The position numbers were made by a program, and so were the translations under genes. DNA of 64,000 nucleotides from Phenylobacterium montanum (GTDB lineage Bacteria; Pseudomonadota; Alphaproteobacteria; Caulobacterales; Caulobacteraceae), in NCBI RefSeq assembly GCF_018135625.1, contig NZ_CP073078.1, positions 2,388,501 to 2,452,500 of the forward strand, in the 5' to 3' direction. Positions within the stretch are counted from its first letter, which is position 1, and each line of letters opens with the position of its first letter. The notes under the pieces are model-generated. The model was not told where the DNA came from. It saw only the letters and a list, made by a program, of their open reading frames with translations, and did no database searches. Of this stretch, positions 31,999-40,606 are shown piece after piece.

Positions 31999-33348
31999 CT
32001 AACCGCCGCCCCAAATGATCCGTCCCTCGCGAATTGTGGTGCGCACCCGGCTAAAGGCCGTCGCATCCTTGGCCGGATCCCCGTCCAACACGACGAGGTC
32101 CGCGTCCATTCCTGGGGCGAGCCGACCTTTCCGGTCGGCGAACCCGAACCGCTCGGCGGGCGCGGTCGTCAGCGACTTCAGGATCATCCGCCAGTCCAGC
32201 GCGCGAGAGAGCAGTTGGAACTCCTCGGTCGTATCGTACGCGTCGATATAGCCGACATCGGTGCCGAAGAGGATCTGACCGCCGGCGGCGGCGTAGTCCC
32301 TGACCTCCGACACGATCCGGTCGAAGGTCGCCGCGAAGGCTTCCGGCGGTACGCCGCCCTCCTTTTTCATCTCGACGTCGAACAGCATGAGCGTTGGGAT
32401 CAGGGCCATGTTGTGGGCGCGCATTCGAGCGATCATCTCGGGCGGCCAGGGCCCTTGGTCTATGCCGCCCTCCATGGCCGTCGTGTGGGCCAGCACGTCG
32501 ACGCCAGAGTCGATCGCGACGTTGATCCCGGCGAAGTTCGAGGGGTGGGCGAAGGCGGGCTTGCCGCGCCTGTGCGCCACGGCGACCACGGCCTTGGCGA
32601 TGTCGGTCCGCATGGGCAGGACGCCGATCTTGCCGCCCACGATGGCGCCGGCGAAGATTTTCACGCCGTCGGTCCCCCGGTCGAGCTGGCTCCTGGCGCG
32701 CGCCGCCGCTGCTTCGGGGCTGGAGACCTCCTCGTCCTGCCAGCCATGGGCCTTGAGGTATGCGCGGACGTAGATCGGCGTACCCCCTTCCGGGAAGAAC
32801 GGGTCGCCGACAGTCAATATCTTCGGTCCCGCGATTTCTCCGGACTCGATACGGCGGCGGAGGGCCAGGGTATTGGCCGTGGCCGAGGCGATGTCGAACA
32901 CCGTGGTGAAACCCCAGCGGTTCAGCATCTGGTCAAGGCCGCCTTGAAGCCTCGCTGCCGGGGCCTTGTCGGCGCCCAGAAGTTCGGTGGGCATGATGTG
33001 AACATGGCTGTTCCAGAAACCCGCCGCGACGACCTCGCCCGTGGCGTCGATCACCCGCGCCGAGCCTGGGACCCGCACCTCATCGGCCGGGCCGACGGCT
33101 GCGATCTTGCCGCCTCGAATGAGGATGGTTCCGTCGGAGATTGGCGCCGCATCCGGCGAGGGATAGATCCGGGCGTGCTCGAGCGCGGTTTCGACAGCCT
33201 GAGCACAAGCCGGCGAAGCATTTAGGCTGATCGCAAAGATTAGGCACGACAGGACGCGCCCCAAATGCAGTTGGCGATGCTGAACCAGGCGGGGCCGCCA
33301 GGAAATTGCCGACCAGAGATCTGGAACCGGGCCCAGGACGTTGTTCAT
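31999..33348 (-). CDS. Secreted amidohydrolase family protein
   Basis: A 449-residue member of the amidohydrolase superfamily with a signal peptide (SCLIFAISLNASPACAQA). Metal-binding NSHVHIM lies near residue 114, a metal-bridging Lys is possible in DGVKIFAGA, further ligand candidates are in FAHPSNFAG and LAHTTAMEGG, and the catalytic Asp is in FGTDVGYID near residue 362. A terminal PGMDADLVVLDGDP is typical of imidazolonepropionase/prolidase-like enzymes. ATG 33348 is supported by GGGAAGG just upstream. The gene follows a TetR regulator by 48 bases on the same strand, which probably controls it. Confidence 0.87.
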   Translation of the reverse strand: MNNVLGPVPDLWSAISWRPRLVQHRQLHLGRVLSCLIFAISLNASPACAQAVETALEHARIYPSPDAAPISDGTILIRGGKIAAVGPADEVRVPGSARVIDATGEVVAAGFWNSHVHIMPTELLGADKAPAARLQGGLDQMLNRWGFTTVFDIASATANTLALRRRIESGEIAGPKILTVGDPFFPEGGTPIYVRAYLKAHGWQDEEVSSPEAAAARARSQLDRGTDGVKIFAGAIVGGKIGVLPMRTDIAKAVVAVAHRRGKPAFAHPSNFAGINVAIDSGVDVLAHTTAMEGGIDQGPWPPEMIARMRAHNMALIPTLMLFDVEMKKEGGVPPEAFAATFDRIVSEVRDYAAAGGQILFGTDVGYIDAYDTTEEFQLLSRALDWRMILKSLTTAPAERFGFADRKGRLAPGMDADLVVLDGDPAKDATAFSRVRTTIREGRIIWGGG

Positions 33349-33396
33349 GGAACCTTCCCGTACTTCCCAAGTGATGGGTTCGATCGATGAGGGGCG

Positions 33397-34023
33397 TCAT
33401 TTGCGATGCTGGGCGGCGCCGTGGGCGCCACGCCCGCCCGGCGCGCCGTACGGGTCGATCTTGAACAATGCGAGGCCTCGCTCGCAGGCCGCCGTGAAGC
33501 TATGGCGAAAATAGGCTTCATCGCCAAAGCGTCCGGCTCGCTGCATGGTGACATAACCTTGCGCCAGGGCGGCGAGCGTCAGCGCCGCATCGAGCGGCTC
33601 GACTGGGGCGAACCGGCCTGTGTCTATGGCCTGCTTGATCCGCGCCACGATCATGCTGATCGCCGGTGATCGGCCATTCAAGAAGTCTTCGGGGTATTTG
33701 CGCGCGCCACGCGCCGGGAGGAGAAAGGCGGCGTCGAACCGGTGCGGATCCGCAAGGGCGAAGTCCAGATAGGCCGAAAACAGCCGCCGCAGCCATTCGA
33801 GCGGATCCTCGGCCTCGATCGCGCCGACCCGGGCTTCCCAGGCGGCGAAGCCGTCCAGCATGAGGGCGTCCAGAAGCGCGTCCTTGTCCGCGAAATGGCG
33901 GTACATCGCCATAGGCGACAGGCCCGCATGCCGCGCCACCGCCCTCACAGAGAGACCGCCAAGGCCCTCTCGCTCGAAAATCTCCCTGGCGGCTGCGAAA
34001 AGTCGGTCTCGAGTCATTTGCAT
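33397..34023 (-). CDS. TetR/AcrR-family transcriptional regulator
   Basis: The 208-residue protein has an N-terminal TetR helix-turn-helix (ARHAGLSPMAMYRHFADKDALLDAL, about residues 30-54) and a TetR_C-like effector domain (PHRFDAAFLLPARG, ALAQGYVTMQRAGRF). It lies just upstream of the amidohydrolase in the same orientation, suggesting a two-gene unit. A 20-bp inverted repeat with 7-bp arms directly upstream of its start (34028-34047) is likely its autoregulatory operator. Confidence 0.88.
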   Translation of the reverse strand: MQMTRDRLFAAAREIFEREGLGGLSVRAVARHAGLSPMAMYRHFADKDALLDALMLDGFAAWEARVGAIEAEDPLEWLRRLFSAYLDFALADPHRFDAAFLLPARGARKYPEDFLNGRSPAISMIVARIKQAIDTGRFAPVEPLDAALTLAALAQGYVTMQRAGRFGDEAYFRHSFTAACERGLALFKIDPYGAPGGRGAHGAAQHRK

Positions 34024-34027
34024 ACAC

Positions 34028-34047
34028 CGTACACATCGAGGTGTACG
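34028..34047. promoter_or_regulatory. Probable TetR autoregulatory operator
   Basis: CGTACAC-N6-GTGTACG is a perfect inverted repeat with 7-bp arms, ending 4 bases before the ATG of the TetR gene (34023). The position over the translation start region and the GTACAC half-sites fit TetR-family operators. Confidence 0.6.
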
Positions 34048-34222
34048 CTGTAAACACTTGCAGCAAGGGCCACAACCTTAAGGCCGCTACCGGGGAGCGG
34101 GCACAGCTGTAGATCGCGCCCCGCTGACGACAGCAACTGGCGATCAGGCATGATTCACTCTGTCGTCGACGCGCCGAATTGTCTGACTATGCTGGCCGCT
34201 ATTCGGAAAGCGCGAGGCGTCG

Positions 34223-34999
34223 GTGGAGAAGGCGATATTGAACGACCACAAGTCATTGACCAAGCCCATCGTCAAGCGGCGCAAACCTGTGAAAGCGAGC
34301 GGCTCGGGCGAGCGGCTGCATGGCGCGATCGCCAGAACTCTGGGCGTGGCGATCGTGTCGGGCGTGTACAAGCCGGGGGAAGTGCTCGACAACGAGATTC
34401 ACTCCAGCGAGCAGTTGCACGTTTCGCGCACCGCCTATCGCGAGGCGGTGCGCATGCTGGCCGCCAAGGGCCTGGTGGAGAGTCGGCCCAAGACCGGCAC
34501 CAGGGTCAGCGATCAGAAGCGCTGGAGTCTGCTGGATCCGGACGTGCTCGCCTGGTTCTTCGAAAGCGGGGAGCCTAGCCCCAGCTTTCTGCGCGACATC
34601 TTCGAACTGCGCATGGTGGTGGAGCCCGCGGCCGCAGCTCTGGCCGCCGAGCGGCGCACGCCGGACGATCTCAGCCGAATGCGCCGAGCGCTGCAGGAGA
34701 TGGAGCGGCACGGCCTGGCGGTCGAGGACGGTCAGGTCGCCGACCGCCATTTCCACGACGCGGTCATCGAGGCCACTTACAACGCTCCGCTGATCACCCT
34801 GGCGAGCGGTATCGGCGCGGCCGTTCGCTGGACAACCATCTTCAAGCAGCGCCGGCGCAAGCTGCCGCGCGATCCCCTCCCCGACCACTGGCGGGTGTTC
34901 GACGCCATCGCCGCCGGCGGCCCGGACGCCGCGCGCGATGCGATGCGCGACCTCATCGCCCTGGCTCAGGAGGATACCCGGTTCGGGCTCGAACGCTGA
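34223..34999 (+). CDS. GntR-family (FCD/FadR subfamily) transcriptional regulator
   Basis: The 258-residue protein has a winged helix (residues about 35-100: ELHVSRTAYREAVRMLAAKGLVESRPKTGTRV, split across recognition helix and wing) and an FCD effector domain with the metal-binding positions DIFELRMVVEPAAA, DRHFHDAVIEA and HWRVFDAIAAG. FCD regulators usually sense sugar acids or their lactones (galactonate, arabinonate, glucuronate; family knowledge). It starts a cluster of sugar-acid genes and is the best candidate for binding the shared 15-bp motif found at 35026, 37482 and 57529. Confidence 0.88.
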   Translation: MEKAILNDHKSLTKPIVKRRKPVKASGSGERLHGAIARTLGVAIVSGVYKPGEVLDNEIHSSEQLHVSRTAYREAVRMLAAKGLVESRPKTGTRVSDQKRWSLLDPDVLAWFFESGEPSPSFLRDIFELRMVVEPAAAALAAERRTPDDLSRMRRALQEMERHGLAVEDGQVADRHFHDAVIEATYNAPLITLASGIGAAVRWTTIFKQRRRKLPRDPLPDHWRVFDAIAAGGPDAARDAMRDLIALAQEDTRFGLER

Positions 35000-35025
35000 T
35001 CGGAATGTCGGCAAGCTTGTTTCGT

Positions 35026-35043
35026 TTATTTGTATGAGTATTA
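35026..35043 (+). promoter_or_regulatory. Shared putative GntR/FCD motif, copy A
   Basis: TTATTTGTATGAGTATTA lies between the GntR gene and the GguC-like gene, 60 bases upstream of the latter's ATG. Its TTTGTATGAGTATTA core recurs with few changes at 37482-37499 and, inverted, at 57529-57543, all upstream of carbohydrate genes. Confidence 0.5.
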
Positions 35044-35102
35044 TCAGTCAGGAATAGGCGAAACTTGGTGATCGACGGCGGCGGAGAGCGGGAAAGACGA
35101 CC

Positions 35103-36095
35103 ATGAGCCTGCATTTGCTGCAGCTTCGCGCCGAGAGCGGCGACCGCCGCCTCGCCGTCGCGCACGATGATGGAGCCGCCAGGCTGATCGTCGGCTACGC
35201 CACCCTCTACGACTTGGCCCAGGCTGCTCTGGCGACCAACCAGCCCCTGGCTGCTCTCGCCGCCGGACACGCCAACGGGGCTGAGATCGACCTGGGGCGC
35301 GAGCTGACAGAAGGCCGGATACTGGCCCCGATCGACCATCCTGATCCGGCGCACCTGGTGCTGAGCGGCACCGGCCTGACCCATCTGGGCTCGGCCGAAG
35401 GCCGTGACAAGATGCACAAGGCCGCCGCGGGAGAGCAAGAAACGGACTCAATGCGCATGTTCCGCATGGGCCTGGAAGGCGGCAAGCCGGCCGCCGGCGA
35501 GATCGGTGTCCAGCCGGAGTGGTTCTACAAGGGCGACGGCTCGTCGATCGTCGCCCCCGAGGCGCCGCTGCGCTCCCCCGACTTCGCCCTGGACGGCAGC
35601 GAAGAGCCGGAGATCGCGGGGATCTACCTGATCGATGCGGCTGGAAAACCCGTGCGCTTGGGCTATTGCCTGGCCAACGAATTCTCCGACCACGTCACCG
35701 AGCGGGGCAACTATCTGTGGCTGGCGCACTCGAAGCTGCGTCCAGCGGCCCTGGGGCCTGAGCTGCTGACCGGCGCCCTGCCGGCGTCGGTCAAAGGGAC
35801 GAGCAGCATCCGGCGCGGCGGCGAGGTGGTGTGGAGCCGCCCGTTCCGCTCGGGCGAAGCGCATATGAGCCACAGCCTGGCCAATCTCGAGCGCCACCAC
35901 TTCAAATATGCTGGCTTCCGCCGCCCTGGCGATGTGCACGTCCACTTCTTCGGCACGGCCACCCTCTCGTTCGCCGACGGCGTCCGCACGGAACACGGCG
36001 ACCTATTCGAGATCGAGGCCGCGCCGTTCCGCCTGCCGCTGAGAAACGCCCTGGCCAGGGCCGATGCGGTTGAGGTGAGCGTCAGGGCGCTCTGA
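35103..36095 (+). CDS. GguC/AraD1-family protein (FAH superfamily)
   Basis: The 330-residue protein belongs to the fumarylacetoacetate-hydrolase superfamily branch called GguC or AraD1. Visible blocks are LSGTGLTHLGSAEGRDKMH, QPEWFYKGDGSSI, the metal-binding EEPEIAGIYLI and EFSDHVTE region, and FGTATLSF. Members occur in L-arabinose, galactose and related sugar-acid loci and act on 2-keto-3-deoxy sugar acids (family knowledge; the exact substrate is not read from sequence). The IlvD/Edd dehydratase nearby would make such 2-keto-3-deoxy acids, so the two probably act in series. Confidence 0.82.
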   Translation: MSLHLLQLRAESGDRRLAVAHDDGAARLIVGYATLYDLAQAALATNQPLAALAAGHANGAEIDLGRELTEGRILAPIDHPDPAHLVLSGTGLTHLGSAEGRDKMHKAAAGEQETDSMRMFRMGLEGGKPAAGEIGVQPEWFYKGDGSSIVAPEAPLRSPDFALDGSEEPEIAGIYLIDAAGKPVRLGYCLANEFSDHVTERGNYLWLAHSKLRPAALGPELLTGALPASVKGTSSIRRGGEVVWSRPFRSGEAHMSHSLANLERHHFKYAGFRRPGDVHVHFFGTATLSFADGVRTEHGDLFEIEAAPFRLPLRNALARADAVEVSVRAL

Positions 36096-36110
36096 CCCCG
36101 CAGCCGCCCG

Positions 36111-37427
36111 TCAGGCTTCTGCGTCCAGGGCCACCTCGGCCAGGGCGTGGGTCGGCTTGGAGCCCCAGAGGGCGTAGAACAGCACGTAAAGTTCGCAAAG
36201 AGCCGTCACGACGAAAGCCGTCTGTATGCCATAGTTATCGGCGATGGCGCCCTGGATGAACACCAGCGCGCCGCCGGCGATCGACATGATCAGCAGGCCC
36301 GAGCCTTCCTCGGTCAGCGGGCCGAGGCCCCGGATGGCGAGGGCGAATATCGTGGGGAACATGATCGAATGGAACAGCCCCACCACGATCAGCGCATACA
36401 TCGCCGCCGGTCCGTGGAGGATAGTGGCGGCGAGCGCTGAGAGGAGGGCGCCAAGCGCGAAGAAAGCCAGCACCCGGTCCGGCGCGAAATTGCGCATGAT
36501 CCAGGCTCCGGCGAAGCGACCGACCATCATGCCGCCCCAGACGAAGGTCAGGTAGAAGGCCGCCTTCTCATGGGTGATGTTGGCGACGCTGGGCTGCGAG
36601 GCGAAGTTGATGAACAGGTTGCCCACCCCGATCTCGGCCAGCACATAAAGGAAGATCGCGCCGCAACCGAGAATAAGGTTGCGGTGGCTCCAGAGCGACA
36701 GGTTCCGGCGCTGCTCGGCGTTGGTGCGTTGGGTGGCCGCGCCCAGCGCGGGCAGGTGAGCCCGAGCGATGACCACGGCGAGCGCCGCGAGCACCAGTGC
36801 GACGATGAAATAAGGCAGCTCGGTCGCCTGCGCATCGGCCATACGTTGAGCATGGGAAAGTTGGACGCCCTCGGCGGAAGTACCCGCCGTGGTGCGGCTG
36901 AGGATCAGGTAGCGCCCGAAGACGACCGCCAGAACGTCGCCGGTCGTATTGAAGGCCTGCACCAGCGTGAGGCGCGCTTCGGAGGATTCGGGCGGGCCGA
37001 TCACCGCGACATAGGGATTGGCTGCAACCTGCAAGAGTGCGATGCCGCAGGAGACGGTGAACAGCGAGACGAGCGTGACCCCATAGGAAGGCAGGCTGGC
37101 GGCAAGGATCATCCCGGCCGAACCCATCGTCATCACCGCCAGCCCGATCACCAGCGCACGCTGATAACCGATCCGTTCGATCAGCTTCGCGGCAGGAAGC
37201 GAGGCCACGAGATAGCCGACGAACCAGGTCGATTCGATCAACGTCGTCTGCGTGTAGTTCAGCTCGAACACGCTCCTGAGGTGCGGCAGCAGCGTGTTGT
37301 TGATGACCGTGATGAAGCCCCACATGAAAAACAGGCTGGCCAGCAACGCCAGCGCCGGCCGGTAGGATCGCGCAGAGCCGGGCTCGACCGGGGGCCTGGG
37401 TGATGTGCTGACGACGCTGACGGCCAT
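36111..37427 (-). CDS. Sugar:H+ symporter of the FucP/GluP MFS family
   Basis: The 438-residue permease has twelve spans and the FucP-family signatures: GFITVINNTLLPHL (span 1), QTTLIESTWFVGYLVASLP, LLQVAANPYV and LTLVQAFNTTGDVLAV. FucP-type carriers bring L-fucose, galactose, glucose or arabinose across the inner membrane with a proton. A fucose or galactose role would suit the neighbouring fucosidase and galactosidases (inference). It is divergent from the mutarotase gene, with copy B of the shared regulatory motif between them. Confidence 0.87.
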   Translation of the reverse strand: MAVSVVSTSPRPPVEPGSARSYRPALALLASLFFMWGFITVINNTLLPHLRSVFELNYTQTTLIESTWFVGYLVASLPAAKLIERIGYQRALVIGLAVMTMGSAGMILAASLPSYGVTLVSLFTVSCGIALLQVAANPYVAVIGPPESSEARLTLVQAFNTTGDVLAVVFGRYLILSRTTAGTSAEGVQLSHAQRMADAQATELPYFIVALVLAALAVVIARAHLPALGAATQRTNAEQRRNLSLWSHRNLILGCGAIFLYVLAEIGVGNLFINFASQPSVANITHEKAAFYLTFVWGGMMVGRFAGAWIMRNFAPDRVLAFFALGALLSALAATILHGPAAMYALIVVGLFHSIMFPTIFALAIRGLGPLTEEGSGLLIMSIAGGALVFIQGAIADNYGIQTAFVVTALCELYVLFYALWGSKPTHALAEVALDAEA

Positions 37428-37481
37428 GCCGTGATCCTCCCGAAGGTCCGATTTACCCTTGCGCTCTGCGTCGAAGGATCG

Positions 37482-37499
37482 TTATTTGTCTGAGTATAA
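37482..37499. promoter_or_regulatory. Shared putative GntR/FCD motif, copy B
   Basis: TTATTTGTCTGAGTATAA sits in the gap between the divergent FucP-like permease and mutarotase genes. It differs from copy A (35026) at only two bases over 18. Its TTAT...ATAA ends make it partly palindromic, as expected for a dimeric regulator. Confidence 0.55.
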
Positions 37500-37551
37500 G
37501 ACCGTTCGTGGCCCGTCAATCACACTAAAACGATTACGCCGTGGAGCCGCA

Positions 37552-38682
37552 GTGAAAGCCCCCCACCTCTTCGCCGCCGCCATTTTCGCCGCAACCGGCG
37601 CCCATGCCGCCGAAGCCAGCCGTGAAAGCTTCGGCGCCCTGCCGGACGGTGCGGCGGTCCAGGCCGTCACCCTGAAGAACGCCCACGGCGTCTCAGTGCG
37701 CGTCATCGCCTATGGCGCGACGATCCAGTCGCTGAAACTGCCGGACCGCCGCGGCAAGATCGCCGACGTGGTGCTGGCCTATCCGGACATGACCGGCTAC
37801 CTGGCCAAGCCGCAGTATTTCGGGGCCACGGTCGGCCGCTACGCCAATCGCATCGCCGGCGCAGCCTTCACGCTCGACGGCCAGCACTATGCGCTGACCC
37901 GCAACGAGGGTCAGAACAGCCTGCATGGCGGGGCCAAGGGCTTCGACAAGCAGCTCTGGACCATCACCGCGGTCCAGAGCGGTCCGGCCGCCAGCGTCAC
38001 CCTGACCCGCACCAGCCCCGACGGCGAGGAAGGCTATCCGGGGACGCTGAAGGCCAGCATCACCTACGCCCTCGACGAGCAGAACCAGCTGACCACCACC
38101 TACGCCGCCACCACGGACAAGCCGACCGTGGTCAATATGGTCAATCACAGCCTGTTCAACCTGGCAGGAGCCGCCAGTGGACATGACGCGCTGGACGAGG
38201 TTCTGACCTTGGCCGCCGACGCCTACACCCCCGTGGACGCCGCCCTGATTCCCACAGGAGAACTTCGCCCGGTCGCCGGCACCCCGTTCGATTTCCGCAA
38301 GGCCCGGCGCATCGGCGAACGCATACGTGATGCAGCTGATCCGCAAATCGCCATCGGCCGCGGCTACGACCACAACTTCGTGCTGCGCGGGGGCGTCACG
38401 CCAAAGCCGCACTTCGCCGCCCGGCTCACCGATCCGGCTTCAGGCCGCACGATGGAGCTGTGGACCACCGAGCCCGGCGTCCAGGTCTATTCGGGCAACT
38501 TCCTCGACGCGACCGCAGCGGGATCAGGCCAGACCCTCTATCGCCAGGGCGACGGGATCGCGCTGGAGTTGCAGCATTTCCCCGACTCCCCGAACCATCC
38601 GGCGTTTCCGACCACACGGCTCGATCCCGGCCAGACCTATCGCCAGGTCTCCATCTATCGTTTCGGCGTCCGAGCTAAATGA
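37552..38682 (+). CDS. Exported aldose 1-epimerase (galactose mutarotase)
   Basis: The product, about 376 residues, interconverts alpha and beta anomers of free aldoses. The signal peptide ([17 protein letters not shown]) implies periplasmic action on sugars released by the local glycosidases. Family landmarks are [43 protein letters not shown] (catalytic-region His), [12 protein letters not shown] (second His) and, near the end, the probable catalytic Glu in [19 protein letters not shown] start it at GTG 37552, which has GGAG 5 bases upstream and begins the signal peptide; the longer frame from 37459 would run through the promoter region. The stop overlaps the next ATG by 4 bases. Confidence 0.88.
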   Translation: MKAPHLFAAAIFAATGAHAAEASRESFGALPDGAAVQAVTLKNAHGVSVRVIAYGATIQSLKLPDRRGKIADVVLAYPDMTGYLAKPQYFGATVGRYANRIAGAAFTLDGQHYALTRNEGQNSLHGGAKGFDKQLWTITAVQSGPAASVTLTRTSPDGEEGYPGTLKASITYALDEQNQLTTTYAATTDKPTVVNMVNHSLFNLAGAASGHDALDEVLTLAADAYTPVDAALIPTGELRPVAGTPFDFRKARRIGERIRDAADPQIAIGRGYDHNFVLRGGVTPKPHFAARLTDPASGRTMELWTTEPGVQVYSGNFLDATAAGSGQTLYRQGDGIALELQHFPDSPNHPAFPTTRLDPGQTYRQVSIYRFGVRAK

Positions 38683-40484
38683 CCCGCAAGCCTCCACCGG
38701 CGCCCATCAAGTTGCGCTCGCGCGCCTGGTTCGACAATCCCGCCAATGTCGACATGACCGCGCTCTATCTGGAACGCTACCTCAATTTCGGCTTGACGCT
38801 GGAAGAGCTGCAGTCAGGCAAGCCGATCATCGGCATCGCCCAGACCGGATCGGACCTTTCACCCTGCAATCGTCATCACCTGGTGCTGGCTGAGCGCATC
38901 CGTGAGGGCATTCGCACCGCCGGCGGAATCGCGATCGAATTTCCCGTGCACCCCATCCAGGAGACCGGCAAACGCCCGACCGCGGGCCTGGACCGCAACC
39001 TGGCCTATCTCGGCCTCGTGGAGGTGCTCTACGGCTATCCCATAGACGGGGTGGTGCTGACCACCGGCTGCGACAAAACCACGCCGGCCTGCCTGATGGC
39101 CGCGGCCACGGTGAACATCCCCGCCATTTCGCTCTCAGTCGGCCCCATGCTGAACGGATGGTTCAAGGGCCAGCGCACTGGCTCGGGCACTATCGTCTGG
39201 AAGGCTCGGGAGTTGCTGGCCGCCGGCGAGCTCGATTATCAGGGCTTCATTCAACTCGTGTCGTCCTCAGCGCCCTCGACCGGCTTTTGCAACACCATGG
39301 GCACGGCCACGACCATGAACTCCCTGGCCGAGGCGCTGGGCATGTCGCTGCCGGGCTCGGCGGCGATTCCGGCCCCCTATCGCGACCGGCAGGAGGCCGC
39401 CTATCGTACCGGCCTTCGGATCGTCGACATGGTGCGCGAGGACCTGAAGCCGTCGGACATCCTGACTCGCGATGCTTTCCTGAACGCCATCGTGGTCACT
39501 TCCGCCATCGGCGGCTCGACCAACGCCCCGATCCACCTGACGGCCCTGGCGCGACATGCCGGGGTCGAACTCGACCTGGACGACTGGCAGACGCAGGGAT
39601 TGGAGGTTCCGCTGCTGGTCAACCTGCAACCGGCCGGCGAATATCTGGGCGAGGACTTCTACCGCGCCGGCGGCGTGCCGGCGGTGGTGCGCGAACTGAT
39701 GGGCCAGGGCCTGATCCGCGAACACGCGATCACCGCCAACGGACGCACCCTGGGCGACAATTGCCGCGAGGCGGCGATCCAGGACGACAAGGTGATCCGC
39801 CCTTTCGCCGAACCCATCAAGCCCCGCGCCGGCTTCATGGTCCTGCGCGGCAACCTGTTCGACAGCGCCATCATGAAGCTGAGCGTGATCTCCTCCGAAT
39901 TTCGCCAGCGCTATCTTAGCAATCCGGATGATCCCGACGCGATGGAAGGCCGCGCGGTCGTGTTCGACGGGCCCGAGGACTATCACCACCGCATCGACGA
40001 TCCTACGCTGGGGATCGACGAGACCTGCATCCTAGTCATGCGCGGCGCCGGCCCAGTCGGCTATCCGGGCTCCGCCGAAGTGGTCAACATGCGGCCGCCG
40101 GCCTATCTGCTGGCCAAGGGGCTTCATGCCCTGCCCTGCCTTGGGGACGGGCGCCAGTCGGGGACGTCCGGATCGCCCTCGATCCTCAACGCTGCGCCCG
40201 AGGCGGCCGCGATGGGGGTCCTGGCGCTGCTCCATACGGGGGATCGCATCCGCATCGATCTGAGACGGCGGCGGGTCGACCTGGATGTTTCAGAGGCCGT
40301 CCTGGAGCAGCGCCGCGCCGAACTTGCCAACGCCGGCGGTTATGCTTTCCCGGAAAGCCAGACCCCCTGGCAGGAGCTCCAGCGCGCCAACGTCGGCCAG
40401 CTGGATACCGGCGCCGTGCTCGAGCCAGCGGTGAAATACCAACGGATCGCCCAGACCATGGGCATTCCGCGCGACAACCATTGA
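38679..40484 (+). CDS. IlvD/Edd-family sugar-acid dehydratase
   Basis: The 601-residue iron-sulfur dehydratase closely follows the layout of Caulobacter D-xylonate dehydratase XylD and L-arabinonate/galactonate dehydratases: [37 protein letters not shown] and [15 protein letters not shown] hold the three cluster-binding Cys. [24 protein letters not shown] and [17 protein letters not shown] follow, ending in the typical SQLDTG-like [15 protein letters not shown]. It removes water from an aldonic acid to give a 2-keto-3-deoxy acid. Which aldonate (galactonate, arabinonate, xylonate) is not certain. It overlaps the mutarotase by 4 bases, so the two are coupled. Confidence 0.88.
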   Translation: MTRKPPPAPIKLRSRAWFDNPANVDMTALYLERYLNFGLTLEELQSGKPIIGIAQTGSDLSPCNRHHLVLAERIREGIRTAGGIAIEFPVHPIQETGKRPTAGLDRNLAYLGLVEVLYGYPIDGVVLTTGCDKTTPACLMAAATVNIPAISLSVGPMLNGWFKGQRTGSGTIVWKARELLAAGELDYQGFIQLVSSSAPSTGFCNTMGTATTMNSLAEALGMSLPGSAAIPAPYRDRQEAAYRTGLRIVDMVREDLKPSDILTRDAFLNAIVVTSAIGGSTNAPIHLTALARHAGVELDLDDWQTQGLEVPLLVNLQPAGEYLGEDFYRAGGVPAVVRELMGQGLIREHAITANGRTLGDNCREAAIQDDKVIRPFAEPIKPRAGFMVLRGNLFDSAIMKLSVISSEFRQRYLSNPDDPDAMEGRAVVFDGPEDYHHRIDDPTLGIDETCILVMRGAGPVGYPGSAEVVNMRPPAYLLAKGLHALPCLGDGRQSGTSGSPSILNAAPEAAAMGVLALLHTGDRIRIDLRRRRVDLDVSEAVLEQRRAELANAGGYAFPESQTPWQELQRANVGQLDTGAVLEPAVKYQRIAQTMGIPRDNH

Positions 40485-40606
40485 GCTTTGCCTGGTGCTG
40501 CGGCCGATCCCGCCGGGCGGCAGGAGCCTCGGGCATTGCACAAACCGCTTGGAAGTCGGGAACACTATCGCTTGCCGATCCCTGGGATATCCCCTTCGCG
40601 GCGGGT

